A stretch of 64,000 nt of DNA from JAAXHH01 sp965225915 (GTDB taxonomy: Bacteria > JAAXHH01): assembly GCA_965225915.1 (NCBI GenBank), contig OZ245326.1, positions 3,472,001 through 3,536,000 on the forward strand, read 5' to 3'. Below the pieces are notes generated by a model, which was not told the DNA's origin, made no database searches, and saw only the letters and a program-made list of their open reading frames with translations. The stretch's first letter is position 1, and every line of letters starts with the position of its first letter. Positions 50,706 to 59,371 of the stretch are shown here, one piece after another. The translations under genes and the position numbers were made by a program.

Positions 50706-51590
50706 ATGTCCGCATTTGAAGGTATTCTACCCGCTATCGTTACCCCGATGACCAGCGACGGTGATTTCCATGAAGACGCATTCCGCCAGGTCATGGAGTT
50801 CAATATCCGGGCCGGTGTCCATGGATTCTGGATCGCCGGAGGAACGGGGGAGAGCATATTGCTCAGCGATGAGGAGAACATGCGGATCGCTTCGACGGCG
50901 GCCGACCAGTCCCAGGGCCGCGTGAACAATATCATGCACGTGGGCGCCGCCACGACCGATCGGGCGGCCCGGCTTGCCGAGCATGCCGCGCGCGCCGGTG
51001 TAGAAGCCATTTGCTGCGTACCGCCTTTCTTCTACGGTCGAACGGATCATGCGATCGCCGAACATTACCGGATCGTGGCCTCCGCGGCGGATCTGCCCCT
51101 GTTCGTCTACAATCTACCGCAGTCTACAGGCGTGGAAATTTCCCCGGACCTGATGGCCAGGATCCAGGACCGGGTACCGCAGTTGAACGGACTTAAACAT
51201 TCCTCGCCAATCTTCCCTAACGTTCGGATCTTTGCGGCCATGGGGCTCACCTGCCTGGTCGGCAATCACCAGTTGATGCTGCCCGCCTTGACGATCGGCG
51301 CCACGGGCTGTGTGGACGGTCCGCCCATCATAGCGCCAGAGTACTGGGTGGAAATCTGGAGGGCCTATCGTGACGGCGACCTCGAGCGGGCCGAAGCGGC
51401 GCAGGATCGTGCCAGTCGGCTGTGGGAAGCACTTGGGGCGTGCGGCGGGGAATTCTATTCCGTCGCCAAGGCTGCGCTCAGCGAGCGGCTGGACATTCAG
51501 TGCGGCTCGGCGCGGCCTCCGGGCGAGCCCTTGACCGAAGAACAGCTCCAGGCGTTGCGCGGGGCCTTAAATAAACTCGGCCTTGTGTGA
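50706..51590 (+). CDS. Dihydrodipicolinate synthase/N-acetylneuraminate lyase family protein
   Basis: A 294-residue class I aldolase-fold protein. The active site has G-G-T-G-E-S near the N-terminus, the Tyr in F-V-Y-N-L-P-Q, and the Schiff-base Lys in L-N-G-L-K-H-S. Family members split or join pyruvate (DapA, NanA, KDG aldolase, KDO/dehydratase types). The substrate is not clear, and an oxo-acid lyase for sugar-acid breakdown fits the nearby genes. The frame is open from 50607, but ATG 50706 has GGAAAG upstream and gives the family N-terminus. It converges on the dehydrogenase gene. Confidence 0.9.
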   Translation: MSAFEGILPAIVTPMTSDGDFHEDAFRQVMEFNIRAGVHGFWIAGGTGESILLSDEENMRIASTAADQSQGRVNNIMHVGAATTDRAARLAEHAARAGVEAICCVPPFFYGRTDHAIAEHYRIVASAADLPLFVYNLPQSTGVEISPDLMARIQDRVPQLNGLKHSSPIFPNVRIFAAMGLTCLVGNHQLMLPALTIGATGCVDGPPIIAPEYWVEIWRAYRDGDLERAEAAQDRASRLWEALGACGGEFYSVAKAALSERLDIQCGSARPPGEPLTEEQLQALRGALNKLGLV

Positions 51591-51620
51591 AAGGCCGCGA
51601 ACCCCGGCTTCGAACAGCTA

Positions 51621-52682
51621 CTACCGTTGGGCCAGCCGCCGGATGATGTCATCTCCCACTTCAACGGTACTCGACGAACCACCGATGTCGGGCGTACGGA
51701 CCCGCGCCTCCCTGAGGTTCCCGGCCACGGCCCGACGTATGGCCGCTCCCGCTTCCGCATGACCCAGAAACTCGACCATCATGGCCGCCGCAAGAATCGT
51801 GGCAAGTGGATTAACCTGGCTTTTTCCAATGAGCTCGAAGGCCGAACCGTGGACCGGTTCGAACATGGAGGGATGTATGCGATCTGGGTTTAGATTCGCG
51901 CTGGGCGCCAGCCCCATGCTGCCGACCGTAATCGCCGAAATATCGGTTAGAATGTCGCCGAACAGGTTCGAGGCCACCACTACGTCGAAGTCCTGCGGCC
52001 TGCGCACGAAATCCATTGCCGCCGCGTCGATCAACAGGGATTCCGTTTCGATATCCGCATATTCCTCCTTCACGATATCGAATACCTCGTCCCAGAAAAC
52101 CATTCCGTAGCCCTGGGCGTTCGACTTTGTGATGGAGGTGACCTTGCGCCTGCCGTTTCGCCGCCGCGCCTCTTCGAAGGCGTAACGGATGATGCGTTCG
52201 GTGCCGTGCCGGGTAAAAACGGAAGTCTGGACCGCGACTTCCTGGTCGGTGTGGTGATACACTCGACCCCCGATATCCGCGTATTCGCCTTCGGTGTTCT
52301 CCCGAATGACCACCAGGTCTATATCGCCGGGTCCCTGTCCAACCAGGGGTGACTGGACACCCTCGTACAGAAAAGCGGGCCGAACGCAGGCGTATTGGTC
52401 GTTTCGCCGGCGTATGGGGAGAATCAGGTTGTTCAGGGCGATGTGGTCCTGGACTTCCTCGTCGCCGACCGCGCCAAAGTATATGGCGTCGAACGTGGCC
52501 AGTTCTTCCAGGCCGCCCTCGGGAATAAACCTTCCCGTGCGTTTGTAACGGTCTGAACTCCAGTCGAAGCGGGTGAAACTGAACGCCGGGTTACCCAGCG
52601 CTTCAAGTGTCTTTATGCCTTCTTCGATGACTTCGGGACCGACACCGTCCCCTCCGATCACAGCGATCTGGTAGTTTGACAT
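51621..52682 (-). CDS. Isocitrate/isopropylmalate/tartrate dehydrogenase family protein
   Basis: A 353-residue beta-decarboxylating dehydrogenase. It has I-G-G-D-G-V-G-P-E-V at the N-terminus, R-P-A-F-L-Y-E-G-V-Q-S-P-L, R-E-N-T-E-G-E-Y, T-K-S-N-A-Q-G-Y-G-M with the catalytic Lys, and S-N-L-F-G-D-I-L-T-D. The pattern before the R-E-N-T-E-G block resembles the tartrate/D-malate group, but LeuB cannot be excluded. It is last in a run of three minus-strand genes (FAH enzyme, HEAT/zinc protein, this one). Confidence 0.88.
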   Translation of the reverse strand: MSNYQIAVIGGDGVGPEVIEEGIKTLEALGNPAFSFTRFDWSSDRYKRTGRFIPEGGLEELATFDAIYFGAVGDEEVQDHIALNNLILPIRRRNDQYACVRPAFLYEGVQSPLVGQGPGDIDLVVIRENTEGEYADIGGRVYHHTDQEVAVQTSVFTRHGTERIIRYAFEEARRRNGRRKVTSITKSNAQGYGMVFWDEVFDIVKEEYADIETESLLIDAAAMDFVRRPQDFDVVVASNLFGDILTDISAITVGSMGLAPSANLNPDRIHPSMFEPVHGSAFELIGKSQVNPLATILAAAMMVEFLGHAEAGAAIRRAVAGNLREARVRTPDIGGSSSTVEVGDDIIRRLAQR

Positions 52683-52733
52683 GTTTGGATGGCCGGTCTG
52701 CCTTTCCAGGGTGAGCCTTACAGGCTGCGTGCC

Positions 52734-53291
52734 TCAGGGTTGGATTCCTTCTGATGAACATTCATCGCATATCCATGCGGCGCGGGACATCCCTCCCGCG
52801 GGGATTTCCGTGTCGTAATCCTGCATTACCGGTACCTGGGTCCGGCCGCAGAAATCGCATTTACCTTTCTGCTTTCCTGCCGGGTATTCCACGCGCTTTA
52901 TGGAGACTCTGTCGTGCTCCAGGAATGGCGTGGCGAACATCCGCGCGAATCCCAGCACCTGCCGGTCGGTTTCAGAATCCAGCGCACGTCTGACGATGGG
53001 TTCAAAGGCCGAATCGGTGGGACACCCCCCGTCTTCCAGCGTATGCCAGGCGCGCCGGCGGACACGGGCGTCTTCATCCTCCATCATCCTGTACAGCGCA
53101 TGCCAGACCTCTTCGTTGCGGTGGCGGACGTGGCACGGGCACATGTAGGTCGCGGCCAGGATACGGTCCTCGGGATCCACGCTCTCGGACAGGCGCAGGA
53201 GTTCCGCGATGTCTTCCCTGCTCACGCGTTCCTCGCCCGGCTTCCGCCAGGCCTTCTGATGTCGGTTGAGCCCGCTGTTTCTGCTTGCCAT
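52734..53291 (-). CDS. HEAT-repeat protein with C-terminal ClpX-like zinc ribbon
   Basis: A 185-residue protein. The middle has HEAT-like helical pairs (V-W-H-A-L-Y-R-M-M, D-A-R-V-R-R-R-A-W-H-T-L-E, then R-R-A-L-D-S-E-T) after an unusual C-P-C-H cluster at 51-54. The end has four zinc cysteines, Cys145/148 (K-C-D-F-C-G-R-T-Q) and Cys175/178 (W-I-C-D-E-C), closely resembling the ClpX N-terminal zinc-binding domain. It is 13 bp after the FAH gene and 51 bp before the dehydrogenase, so it is probably cotranscribed with metabolic enzymes. The function is not established; adaptor or client-recognition roles can be imagined but not shown. Confidence 0.75.
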   Translation of the reverse strand: MASRNSGLNRHQKAWRKPGEERVSREDIAELLRLSESVDPEDRILAATYMCPCHVRHRNEEVWHALYRMMEDEDARVRRRAWHTLEDGGCPTDSAFEPIVRRALDSETDRQVLGFARMFATPFLEHDRVSIKRVEYPAGKQKGKCDFCGRTQVPVMQDYDTEIPAGGMSRAAWICDECSSEGIQP

Positions 53292-53304
53292 CTCGGTATC
53301 CAGG

Positions 53305-54210
53305 CTACAACTGCTGCACAGGATTGGACAGAACGCCGATCTCCGGCGACGAAATGACCACGATGTCGCCTTCCTTAAGGCCCAGGTCGCCCGGCACGAT
53401 GATTCCTGTACCGGTAGACACGACGGTACCCGCCGGAATGAGATTGTCCCGGTAAAGGTATTCGTTCAACTCGTCAAAGCTGCGTGCGAGTTGCGAAGTG
53501 TTGGCCTCGCCCTCGAATACGACGGCGTCGCCACGGAGGATCCGGCACTGGATATCGATATCGTACGGATCGTCGACTGCGTCCGCCGTGACGAGCGTGG
53601 GGCCGAGCGCACAGCATCCCTGGTAGATCTTGGACTGGTTCAGATACAAGGGGTTAGTCTTCTCGATATCCCAGGCCGATACGTCGTTGCACAGGGTATA
53701 GCCCACGATGTCGCCTTCGTCGCCCAGCACGTAGGCCAGTTCAGGCTCGGTGGCCGTAAACTTCGAATCGCTACGGACGCATATGGGCGCATTGGGACCC
53801 GAGCAACGGGAAGCGGTGGCCTTGAAGAAGGATTCCGGGCGATCGGAATGGTAAACCTGATCATAGATGGTCTGACTGGCGTCGTCGTCCCGGAATTCTG
53901 CGCTGCGCTTGTAGGTTACGCCGAAGCCCCATACCTCGGGAGAAAAAAGCGGTACCATCAGGTGTGGAAGACCCACGTCCGGCGTAACATCCAGGGATTC
54001 ATAGGTAAAACCCAAAAGCTGACCGTCGTAACCGTTCAGTGCGCGGTCGACGAGTTCGGCCAGAGACAGGCGCGCTACGCCGGCCACGTGCATCAGGTCG
54101 TTGACGGTCTCTACCTCCGGCATGATCTCGGTAAGATCGATGACGTGATCGTCCTGGACGATGCCCACGCCGGACTCCTGGCCGGGTTCGTAGAATTGAA
54201 CCAGTTTCAT
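53305..54210 (-). CDS. Fumarylacetoacetate hydrolase (FAH) family protein
   Basis: A 301-residue protein with the FAH barrel features: P-E-V-W-G-F-G-V-T-Y-K-R-S, F-F-K-A-T-A-S-R, E-P-E-L-A-Y-V-L, and G-Y-T-L-C-N-D-V-S-A-W-D-I-E. Members hydrolyse acyl pyruvates, or dehydrate 2-keto-3-deoxy sugar acids. The P-E-V-W-G-F-G-V-T-Y-K-R-S block resembles 2-dehydro-3-deoxy-arabinonate dehydratase-like sequences, so that branch is considered more likely. It is the first gene of the minus-strand trio; the dehydrogenase at its end could complete a pathway to a TCA intermediate (inference). Confidence 0.87.
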   Translation of the reverse strand: MKLVQFYEPGQESGVGIVQDDHVIDLTEIMPEVETVNDLMHVAGVARLSLAELVDRALNGYDGQLLGFTYESLDVTPDVGLPHLMVPLFSPEVWGFGVTYKRSAEFRDDDASQTIYDQVYHSDRPESFFKATASRCSGPNAPICVRSDSKFTATEPELAYVLGDEGDIVGYTLCNDVSAWDIEKTNPLYLNQSKIYQGCCALGPTLVTADAVDDPYDIDIQCRILRGDAVVFEGEANTSQLARSFDELNEYLYRDNLIPAGTVVSTGTGIIVPGDLGLKEGDIVVISSPEIGVLSNPVQQL

Positions 54211-54345
54211 GCGGAATTCCCCAGATTGGTTTGGAATGTTTCAACGGATTCACTCGTGCATCGAGCACAGGTAGAAGATAGAAGCCCGAGGTCCCATGTA
54301 AAGGGAATTTTCCCCGAAGTCCAATGAGCTTGCAAGGGTTAGTTC

Positions 54346-54374
54346 TTGATCGCCGAGGCGACACCCTTTACAAT
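54346..54374 (+). promoter_or_regulatory. Sigma-70-type promoter for the pentaheme cytochrome gene
   Basis: TTGATC (54346-54351), exactly 17 nt, and TACAAT (54369-54374) predict a start near 54381, just upstream of both candidate start codons (54405 and 54474). Confidence 0.5.
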
Positions 54375-54404
54375 GAGACGGTTGCTTAATTTGTTGAAGC
54401 GGGG

Positions 54405-55259
54405 ATGGCTGGACGGTGTATATTATTGCGTTTGCCAGCGTACCCTCCAGGCATTTTCAGACGCGATAAAGGCGTGAATCTGTTGACATACTTCTTACGG
54501 ACCGCGGTCGTTCTCATCGTCATGCTGGCGGCCATTCTGCCCTCGGCCCGCGGGCAACGCACCCCTGATTCTCCCGTGACGAGCTGGCGCATGCTCGACG
54601 CGCGCATGACCGACAACTGCGCCCTGTGCCACCAACGGCTTGGCGAACCGCTTGCGAAACAGGTCGCCGAATGGCAGGGCAGCATTCATGCGTGGCGCGG
54701 CGTATTCTGCGATACCTGCCACGGCGGCGATCCCACGAGCACCATACTCACCGTGGCCATGGGCGAGCAGAACGGTTTCATGGACGCGCCGCTGCCCGAG
54801 GCTATTCCCGAGGACTGCGGACGCTGCCACCAGGAGGCGCTGGAGAGTTTCTACGAAAGCGCCCACGGTGATCTGTTCGAAGCCAATGATTTCGAGCCCG
54901 GATGCGTCACCTGCCACAACAGCCACGATGTCACGGAAGTCCACATCGACATGGTGTCCATCACAGCACCATGCGGCGAATGCCACGACCAGGACTATAT
55001 CGACGAGGTCCGCATTCCCCTGGAAGACACCGACAGCCGCATCGGCGATCTGCACGCCCAGATCCTCGCCTTGCCCCGGGACAACCCCAACACACCCTAC
55101 CTTCGAAACCGCCTCCTGCGGGTCCGGCAGCAGTTCCGTGGGCTGGCTCACTACCTCGCGACCAACACCATCGTCACGAAAAGACAGGGCATCGACCGGG
55201 AACTCGACTACATCGAATTCATGCTGCATTTCGACGACAGCACGGTCGAAGGCAAGTAG
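54405..55259 (+). CDS. Secreted pentaheme c-type cytochrome
   Basis: A 284-residue protein with five C-x-x-C-H heme motifs: C-A-L-C-H, C-D-T-C-H, C-G-R-C-H, C-V-T-C-H and C-G-E-C-H. A hydrophobic stretch (A-V-V-L-I-V-M-L-A-A-I-L) ending R-G-Q is a signal peptide. The start is ATG 54405 or GTG 54474; both keep the signal. The last ~90 residues are helical with no heme. Multiheme cytochromes of this kind carry periplasmic electrons in anaerobic or dissimilatory pathways. No partner quinol oxidase or reductase is next to it, so the role is open. It is 130 bp upstream of tRNA-Phe. Confidence 0.88.
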   Translation: MAGRCILLRLPAYPPGIFRRDKGVNLLTYFLRTAVVLIVMLAAILPSARGQRTPDSPVTSWRMLDARMTDNCALCHQRLGEPLAKQVAEWQGSIHAWRGVFCDTCHGGDPTSTILTVAMGEQNGFMDAPLPEAIPEDCGRCHQEALESFYESAHGDLFEANDFEPGCVTCHNSHDVTEVHIDMVSITAPCGECHDQDYIDEVRIPLEDTDSRIGDLHAQILALPRDNPNTPYLRNRLLRVRQQFRGLAHYLATNTIVTKRQGIDRELDYIEFMLHFDDSTVEGK

Positions 55260-55336
55260 GTTTAAGCCAGATCCCGCCCTTCATAACACCCAGGTTCGGC
55301 CACGTGGAATCCAGGTGAATCGCCGGTTGATTTTTG

Positions 55337-55365
55337 TTGACATACAATACGGGCACCACTAATAT
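55337..55365 (+). promoter_or_regulatory. Strong promoter for tRNA-Phe
   Basis: A perfect TTGACA (55337-55342), exactly 17 nt, and TAATAT (55360-55365) predict a start near 55372, about 18 nt before the tRNA. Confidence 0.65.
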
Positions 55366-55389
55366 TGACTGGCTTTAAAAAGCAAGGTT

Positions 55390-55462
55390 GCCGAGGTAGC
55401 TCAGTCGGTAGAGCAGTGGACTGAAAATCCATGTGTCGACAGTTCGATTCTGTCCCTCGGCA
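55390..55462 (+). tRNA. tRNA-Phe (anticodon GAA)
   Basis: A 73-nt cloverleaf is visible. The acceptor stem GCCGAGG pairs with CCTCGGC; the D arm is GCTC-AGTCGGTA-GAGC; the anticodon loop CTGAAAA has GAA at 55423-55425; the T arm GACAG-TTCGATT-CTGTC is perfect. The discriminator is A and CCA is not encoded. It reads from its own promoter. Confidence 0.96.
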
Positions 55463-55563
55463 TTTTCCATCTCTGCATATCGGACCGCGTACAATAACGG
55501 CGATCCCGTAATTCAACTTCTGACCGTATCGAATTCGAATCGCGTAGAAAGACAGCGACGAAA

Positions 55564-57489
55564 TTGACTGCCCAATCCTACGCCACGCTGCCATACACTA
55601 AGCCGGAGAACCTGGTCAGGGACTTTGCCAGCCGCGGTATCGTTGCCCTTCCGCCTGAGATTCTCGGCCTCCCCGAAGAGATACATAGCCGAATCTATGC
55701 GCAGGAGAAGGAGGCGTACAAAGCCCGGAGACCCGTGACGCCCGGGGACTTTCCGGACATCCTGAAGGTCATCAACGCCCCGGGAGTGGTCGAAGCCTGC
55801 AACCGGATCGTGGGCAGAAACTGGGCCATCGTTCCTTTCACCCACAATGCGTCTTTCGCAAGCGGTTCCAGGGACCAGCACTGGCACAAGGACGACAACG
55901 GACCCTACAACGGTCGAAAGCAGCGGCATCACCAGGCCGTGCAGATCGAAATGCTGTACTATCCCCAGGACGTGACCGAAGTCATGGGGCCTACCGCGAC
56001 CATTCCCTACACGCACTACTGGACGTTCAACCACGAAGAAAACCACGATAACTTCGCCGGGGCCGACCACCTCGATTTCGAATACCAGTTGAGCGGGATG
56101 GAGGGCGTTCCGGTCAGCGGTCCCGATTCCGAATACAACCGGGATGATGTCGTCCACCAGCGTACAGCTCATGACATACGTATGAGGGATGCGGTGGCCA
56201 ACACGGGATGGCCACTAGTGCAACCCTTAGAAGCGGCGCCGCTGCGGGCAGGCAGCGTGCTGCTTTATTCTCACAACACGTTTCACCGTGGGAACCACCG
56301 GCGAGACGACTGGCGTCTGTGGGAGGACCATCCCCGTTTCATGTGGCGTTTCTGGATTTACCGTACGACCGAACCGGAAGGGCGCGATCGAGATGAACCT
56401 GGAGAAATCGCCTGGAGGGATCTTGGCGTGGATCCCTTGACCGGGGTCGATCTGCTCGATGCGGACGACGATACCACGGTCGTCTGGCGTTATCACCATC
56501 ACTGGATGCAAACGGGTAGAACACCTCAACCCCGTCCCGAAACCAGGACGCTTTCCCCAACGGGACGTAAATCCGAGGCGCGAGACCTGAAGGATCAACT
56601 GAAGGCCATGGGCGACGAGGCGGAGCCCGTCCGAATCGGCGCGGCCTATAAACTCGCCTCGATCGGGGACGAGTCACTGGCCATCGAACATCTCGCTCAG
56701 GCGCTGTACAGCCACCGGGAGAGCGTCCGCCGGGCGGCGACCTACGGCTTGATCGCAGTCGGCGAACGAGCCACGGATACCTTTTTGAAAGCAACGAGTT
56801 CACCTGTAAAATGGGTGAGGAAGGCGGGCGTGTACGGGCTGGGCGACAGCGCCTCCCTGAGCGAAGTGGTTTTGAACGCCGTGACTACCCTCCTCCATAA
56901 TGATCCTTCCGTTTACGTACGCGCGGTCGCCGCCGGTACACTGGGTTGCCTGGGACGCCGCGCTGCGGGGACGGGCATTGGCAGGTCCCTGATTCCACGC
57001 TGTCTCGACGCGTTCATACGCAGCCTCGAACGCGAGGAGAACCGGCTCAGCATGGACCTGGCCCAGAAGCGGAGCATCAAGTTCGTGCGTCCCACCGACG
57101 AGTGCGACGTCTGCGAGGGAAACGGAGTGAACATGGGCCTGGAGCGATTCGAACCGGTTCGTTCGGCGGTACGGGAGAATGTCCTCTGGTCCATGGTCAT
57201 CCTCTGTTCCCAGGGCGCCCACCTGGCGGATGACGCCCTGGATTCCACGATTCATGCCTTGAAAGAGGTTGTGCGCAAAGACAAGAACGTCATCTGCGTG
57301 GGATACGCGATGGACGCGCTCAGTCGCCTGGCAAACCTGGAGACCGCGGGTCCCTCGTCGCCTTCCCTCGACAGTCTGCGGACAGACCTCCTTCCGATAC
57401 TCGGCGATTCCCCGGTCCGGTGCTGGGAGGCACTCGTTCGGGGCGGTCTGAGTACAGAATACCTTTCCGTATTCTCCGAGTCCGGCTAG
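55564..57489 (+). CDS. PhyH dioxygenase fused to HEAT repeats
   Basis: A 641-residue protein starting at a TTG. Residues 1 to about 330 are PhyH-like, with an HxD site at His108/Asp110 in D-Q-H-W-H-K-D-D, and the distal His region S-H-N-T-F-H-R-G-N-H-R (His241). The core is longer than usual, with a His/Tyr-rich stretch between strands. From about residue 345 it is helical with HEAT-like repeats (R-I-G-A-A-Y-K-L-A-S-I-G, V-R-R-A-A-T-Y-G-L-I-A-V-G, V-R-K-A-G-V-Y-G-L-G, V-R-A-V-A-A-G-T-L-G-C-L-G). A C-D-V-C pair lies near residue 520. No partner is known; the HEAT part may hold a protein substrate for hydroxylation, which is inference. It is next to an ABC-2 exporter. Confidence 0.85.
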   Translation: MTAQSYATLPYTKPENLVRDFASRGIVALPPEILGLPEEIHSRIYAQEKEAYKARRPVTPGDFPDILKVINAPGVVEACNRIVGRNWAIVPFTHNASFASGSRDQHWHKDDNGPYNGRKQRHHQAVQIEMLYYPQDVTEVMGPTATIPYTHYWTFNHEENHDNFAGADHLDFEYQLSGMEGVPVSGPDSEYNRDDVVHQRTAHDIRMRDAVANTGWPLVQPLEAAPLRAGSVLLYSHNTFHRGNHRRDDWRLWEDHPRFMWRFWIYRTTEPEGRDRDEPGEIAWRDLGVDPLTGVDLLDADDDTTVVWRYHHHWMQTGRTPQPRPETRTLSPTGRKSEARDLKDQLKAMGDEAEPVRIGAAYKLASIGDESLAIEHLAQALYSHRESVRRAATYGLIAVGERATDTFLKATSSPVKWVRKAGVYGLGDSASLSEVVLNAVTTLLHNDPSVYVRAVAAGTLGCLGRRAAGTGIGRSLIPRCLDAFIRSLEREENRLSMDLAQKRSIKFVRPTDECDVCEGNGVNMGLERFEPVRSAVRENVLWSMVILCSQGAHLADDALDSTIHALKEVVRKDKNVICVGYAMDALSRLANLETAGPSSPSLDSLRTDLLPILGDSPVRCWEALVRGGLSTEYLSVFSESG

Positions 57490-57560
57490 GCCCCCTTCCC
57501 GTGGGGAACTCGATCCCGCGGCTCCTTCAGTTCTCGCCCGTCATCCCCTGGGTAGTTCCC

Positions 57561-58548
57561 GTGCCGCATATCCTCGTGGATAACATCGTCAAGACCTTTC
57601 GCATCGCCCAGCGTCGATCCGGACTCTGGGGCGCCTTCCAGGGGGTGTGGCGCCGGGAATACCGTACGGTGAGGGCATTGGACAAGCATCTCCTTCGAAC
57701 TGTCCCGGGGAGAACTGGTCGGCTACATCGGTCCCAACGGGGCGGGGAAATCCACCACCGTAAAAGTGCTCTCCGGCATACTGGTGCCCGATTCGGGCCG
57801 ATGCGAAATAGAAGGACGCGTTCCGTGGCGGGATCGAATCTCCAACGCCGCCAACATAGGCGTGGTTTTCGGCCAGCGGACCCAGTTGTGGTGGGATCTC
57901 CCCGTAATCGAATCTTTCGATCTGCTTCGGGATATCTACCGGGTCAGGAATTCGAACTACGAAAGAGCCCGGGACGAACTCGCGGCGGTGCTGGATCTCG
58001 AGCCGTTGTACGATGTACCGGTAAGGCAACTCAGCCTTGGTCAGCGTATGCGGTGCGCCCTCGCCGCCGCGCTGCTCCATGCGCCCTCGGTATTGTTCCT
58101 GGACGAGCCCACCATAGGACTGGACGCCGTATCGAAGCTTGCGGTAAGGGATTTTATCAAACGGCTCAACCGGGAACGCAATGTCACCATCGTGCTGACC
58201 ACCCACGACATGGACGACATAGAAGCCCTGTGCGACCGGATAATGGTGATTGGCCACGGAAGGATCCTGTCCGACGGCACGCTGGACGAACTGCGCTCCC
58301 GTGTCACCCGTGAACGGCGCCTGATCATCGATCTCATCGATGCGAGCCAGTCCATTGCCGATCCGGAAGTCACCTTCGTCGCGCAAAACGGCAACCGCAT
58401 TCACCTGCAATTCGATCCGGATCGGGTTCAAACCGCGGTGCTGATCAGCCGGATAACGGCGAAGTACGCGATCAAGGACCTGTTTGTGGAAAACCCGCCG
58501 ATCGAAGAGATCATCTCACGGCTGTACGATGAGCATAAACTCCGTTGA
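57561..58548 (+). pseudogene. ABC exporter ATP-binding protein, with a +1 frameshift near 57687
   Basis: The full protein would be about 328 residues. The first part, from GTG 57561, reads P-H-I-L-V-D-N-I-V-K-T-F-R-I, then S-G-L-W-G-A-F-Q-G-V-W and V-R-A-L-D. Near 57687 the frame changes and continues I-S-F-E-L-S-R-G-E-L-V-G-Y-I-G-P-N-G-A-G-K-S-T-T. The rest has L-S-L-G-Q-R-M-R-C-A-L and V-L-F-L-D-E-P-T-I-G-L-D. One extra C after A-A-G at 57687 accounts for it. An ORF caller would see only 57766-58548, which lacks Walker A. It may be a real pseudogene or an assembly insertion. Its permease genes follow directly. Confidence 0.82.
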
Positions 58549-59368
58549 AAACCGGGTGGGCATGAACCCATCATTCATTCTTCCGTACACAGCCGTAATC
58601 GGCGCTCGATTCCAGTTGCTGCTCCAGTACCGGGCCGCGGCCCTTGCCGGATTCGTAACACAGCTTGGCTGGGGCGCGATCCGTATCATGGCCATGGAAG
58701 CCTTTTACCGGTCCACCACCGCTTCCCAGCCCATGGGCATCGAGGAAGTGGTGACCTACATCTGGCTGGGCCAGGCCCTCCTCGGCTTGCTGCCATGGAA
58801 TGCGGACACGGAAATCCGCGCCATGGTCCGATCGGGGACCGTGGCCTACGATCTGGTGCGGCCCGTGAACCTCTACGGTTACTGGTTCTCCCGCTCGCTG
58901 GCGTTCAGGCTCACCCCCACTTTGATGCGATCTATCCCGCTGATAGCTCTCGCCCTGCTTTTCTTTGGCATGCAACCTCCCGCTTCGCCGGAAGCCCTGA
59001 TCGTGTGGCTCGCGGCGACGGCCGGAGCGCTGCTGCTCAGTACGGCCCTTACCGTTATCCTTTCCATCACGTTGATGTGGACCATATCCGGAGAAGGCGT
59101 AGCCCTGATGGTCCCCCCGCTCATCTATTTCCTGGCGGGCATGGTCATCCCCCTTCCCCTCTTTCCGGACTGGGCACAGTTCATACTCGGCATCATGCCC
59201 TTCCGTGGTATTTTCGACGCCCCGTTCAGGCTATACATGGGACACATTCCCATCACGGAAACATGGGCCGTGTTGCTTCATCAATGGGTCTGGATCATCG
59301 CACTTATAGGACTGGGCGCGTGGCTGCTCTCCAGGGCAACACGCCGCCTGGTCATTCAGGGTGGCTGA
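58529..59368 (+). CDS. ABC-2 type permease (first)
   Basis: A hydrophobic protein of about 279 residues with six predicted membrane segments, of the ABC2_membrane_6/DUF990-like type often paired with a second similar permease. It starts at ATG 58529, which overlaps the ATPase gene by 20 bp, or at ATG 58562. Marks include F-Q-L-L-L-Q-Y-R-A-A-A-L-A-G-F, a family-typical N-terminus, and I-P-L-P-L-F-P-D-W near the end. It should export a small molecule or lipid powered by the ATPase; the cargo is not identifiable. Confidence 0.85.
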   Translation: MSINSVENRVGMNPSFILPYTAVIGARFQLLLQYRAAALAGFVTQLGWGAIRIMAMEAFYRSTTASQPMGIEEVVTYIWLGQALLGLLPWNADTEIRAMVRSGTVAYDLVRPVNLYGYWFSRSLAFRLTPTLMRSIPLIALALLFFGMQPPASPEALIVWLAATAGALLLSTALTVILSITLMWTISGEGVALMVPPLIYFLAGMVIPLPLFPDWAQFILGIMPFRGIFDAPFRLYMGHIPITETWAVLLHQWVWIIALIGLGAWLLSRATRRLVIQGG

Positions 59369-59371
59369 CGG

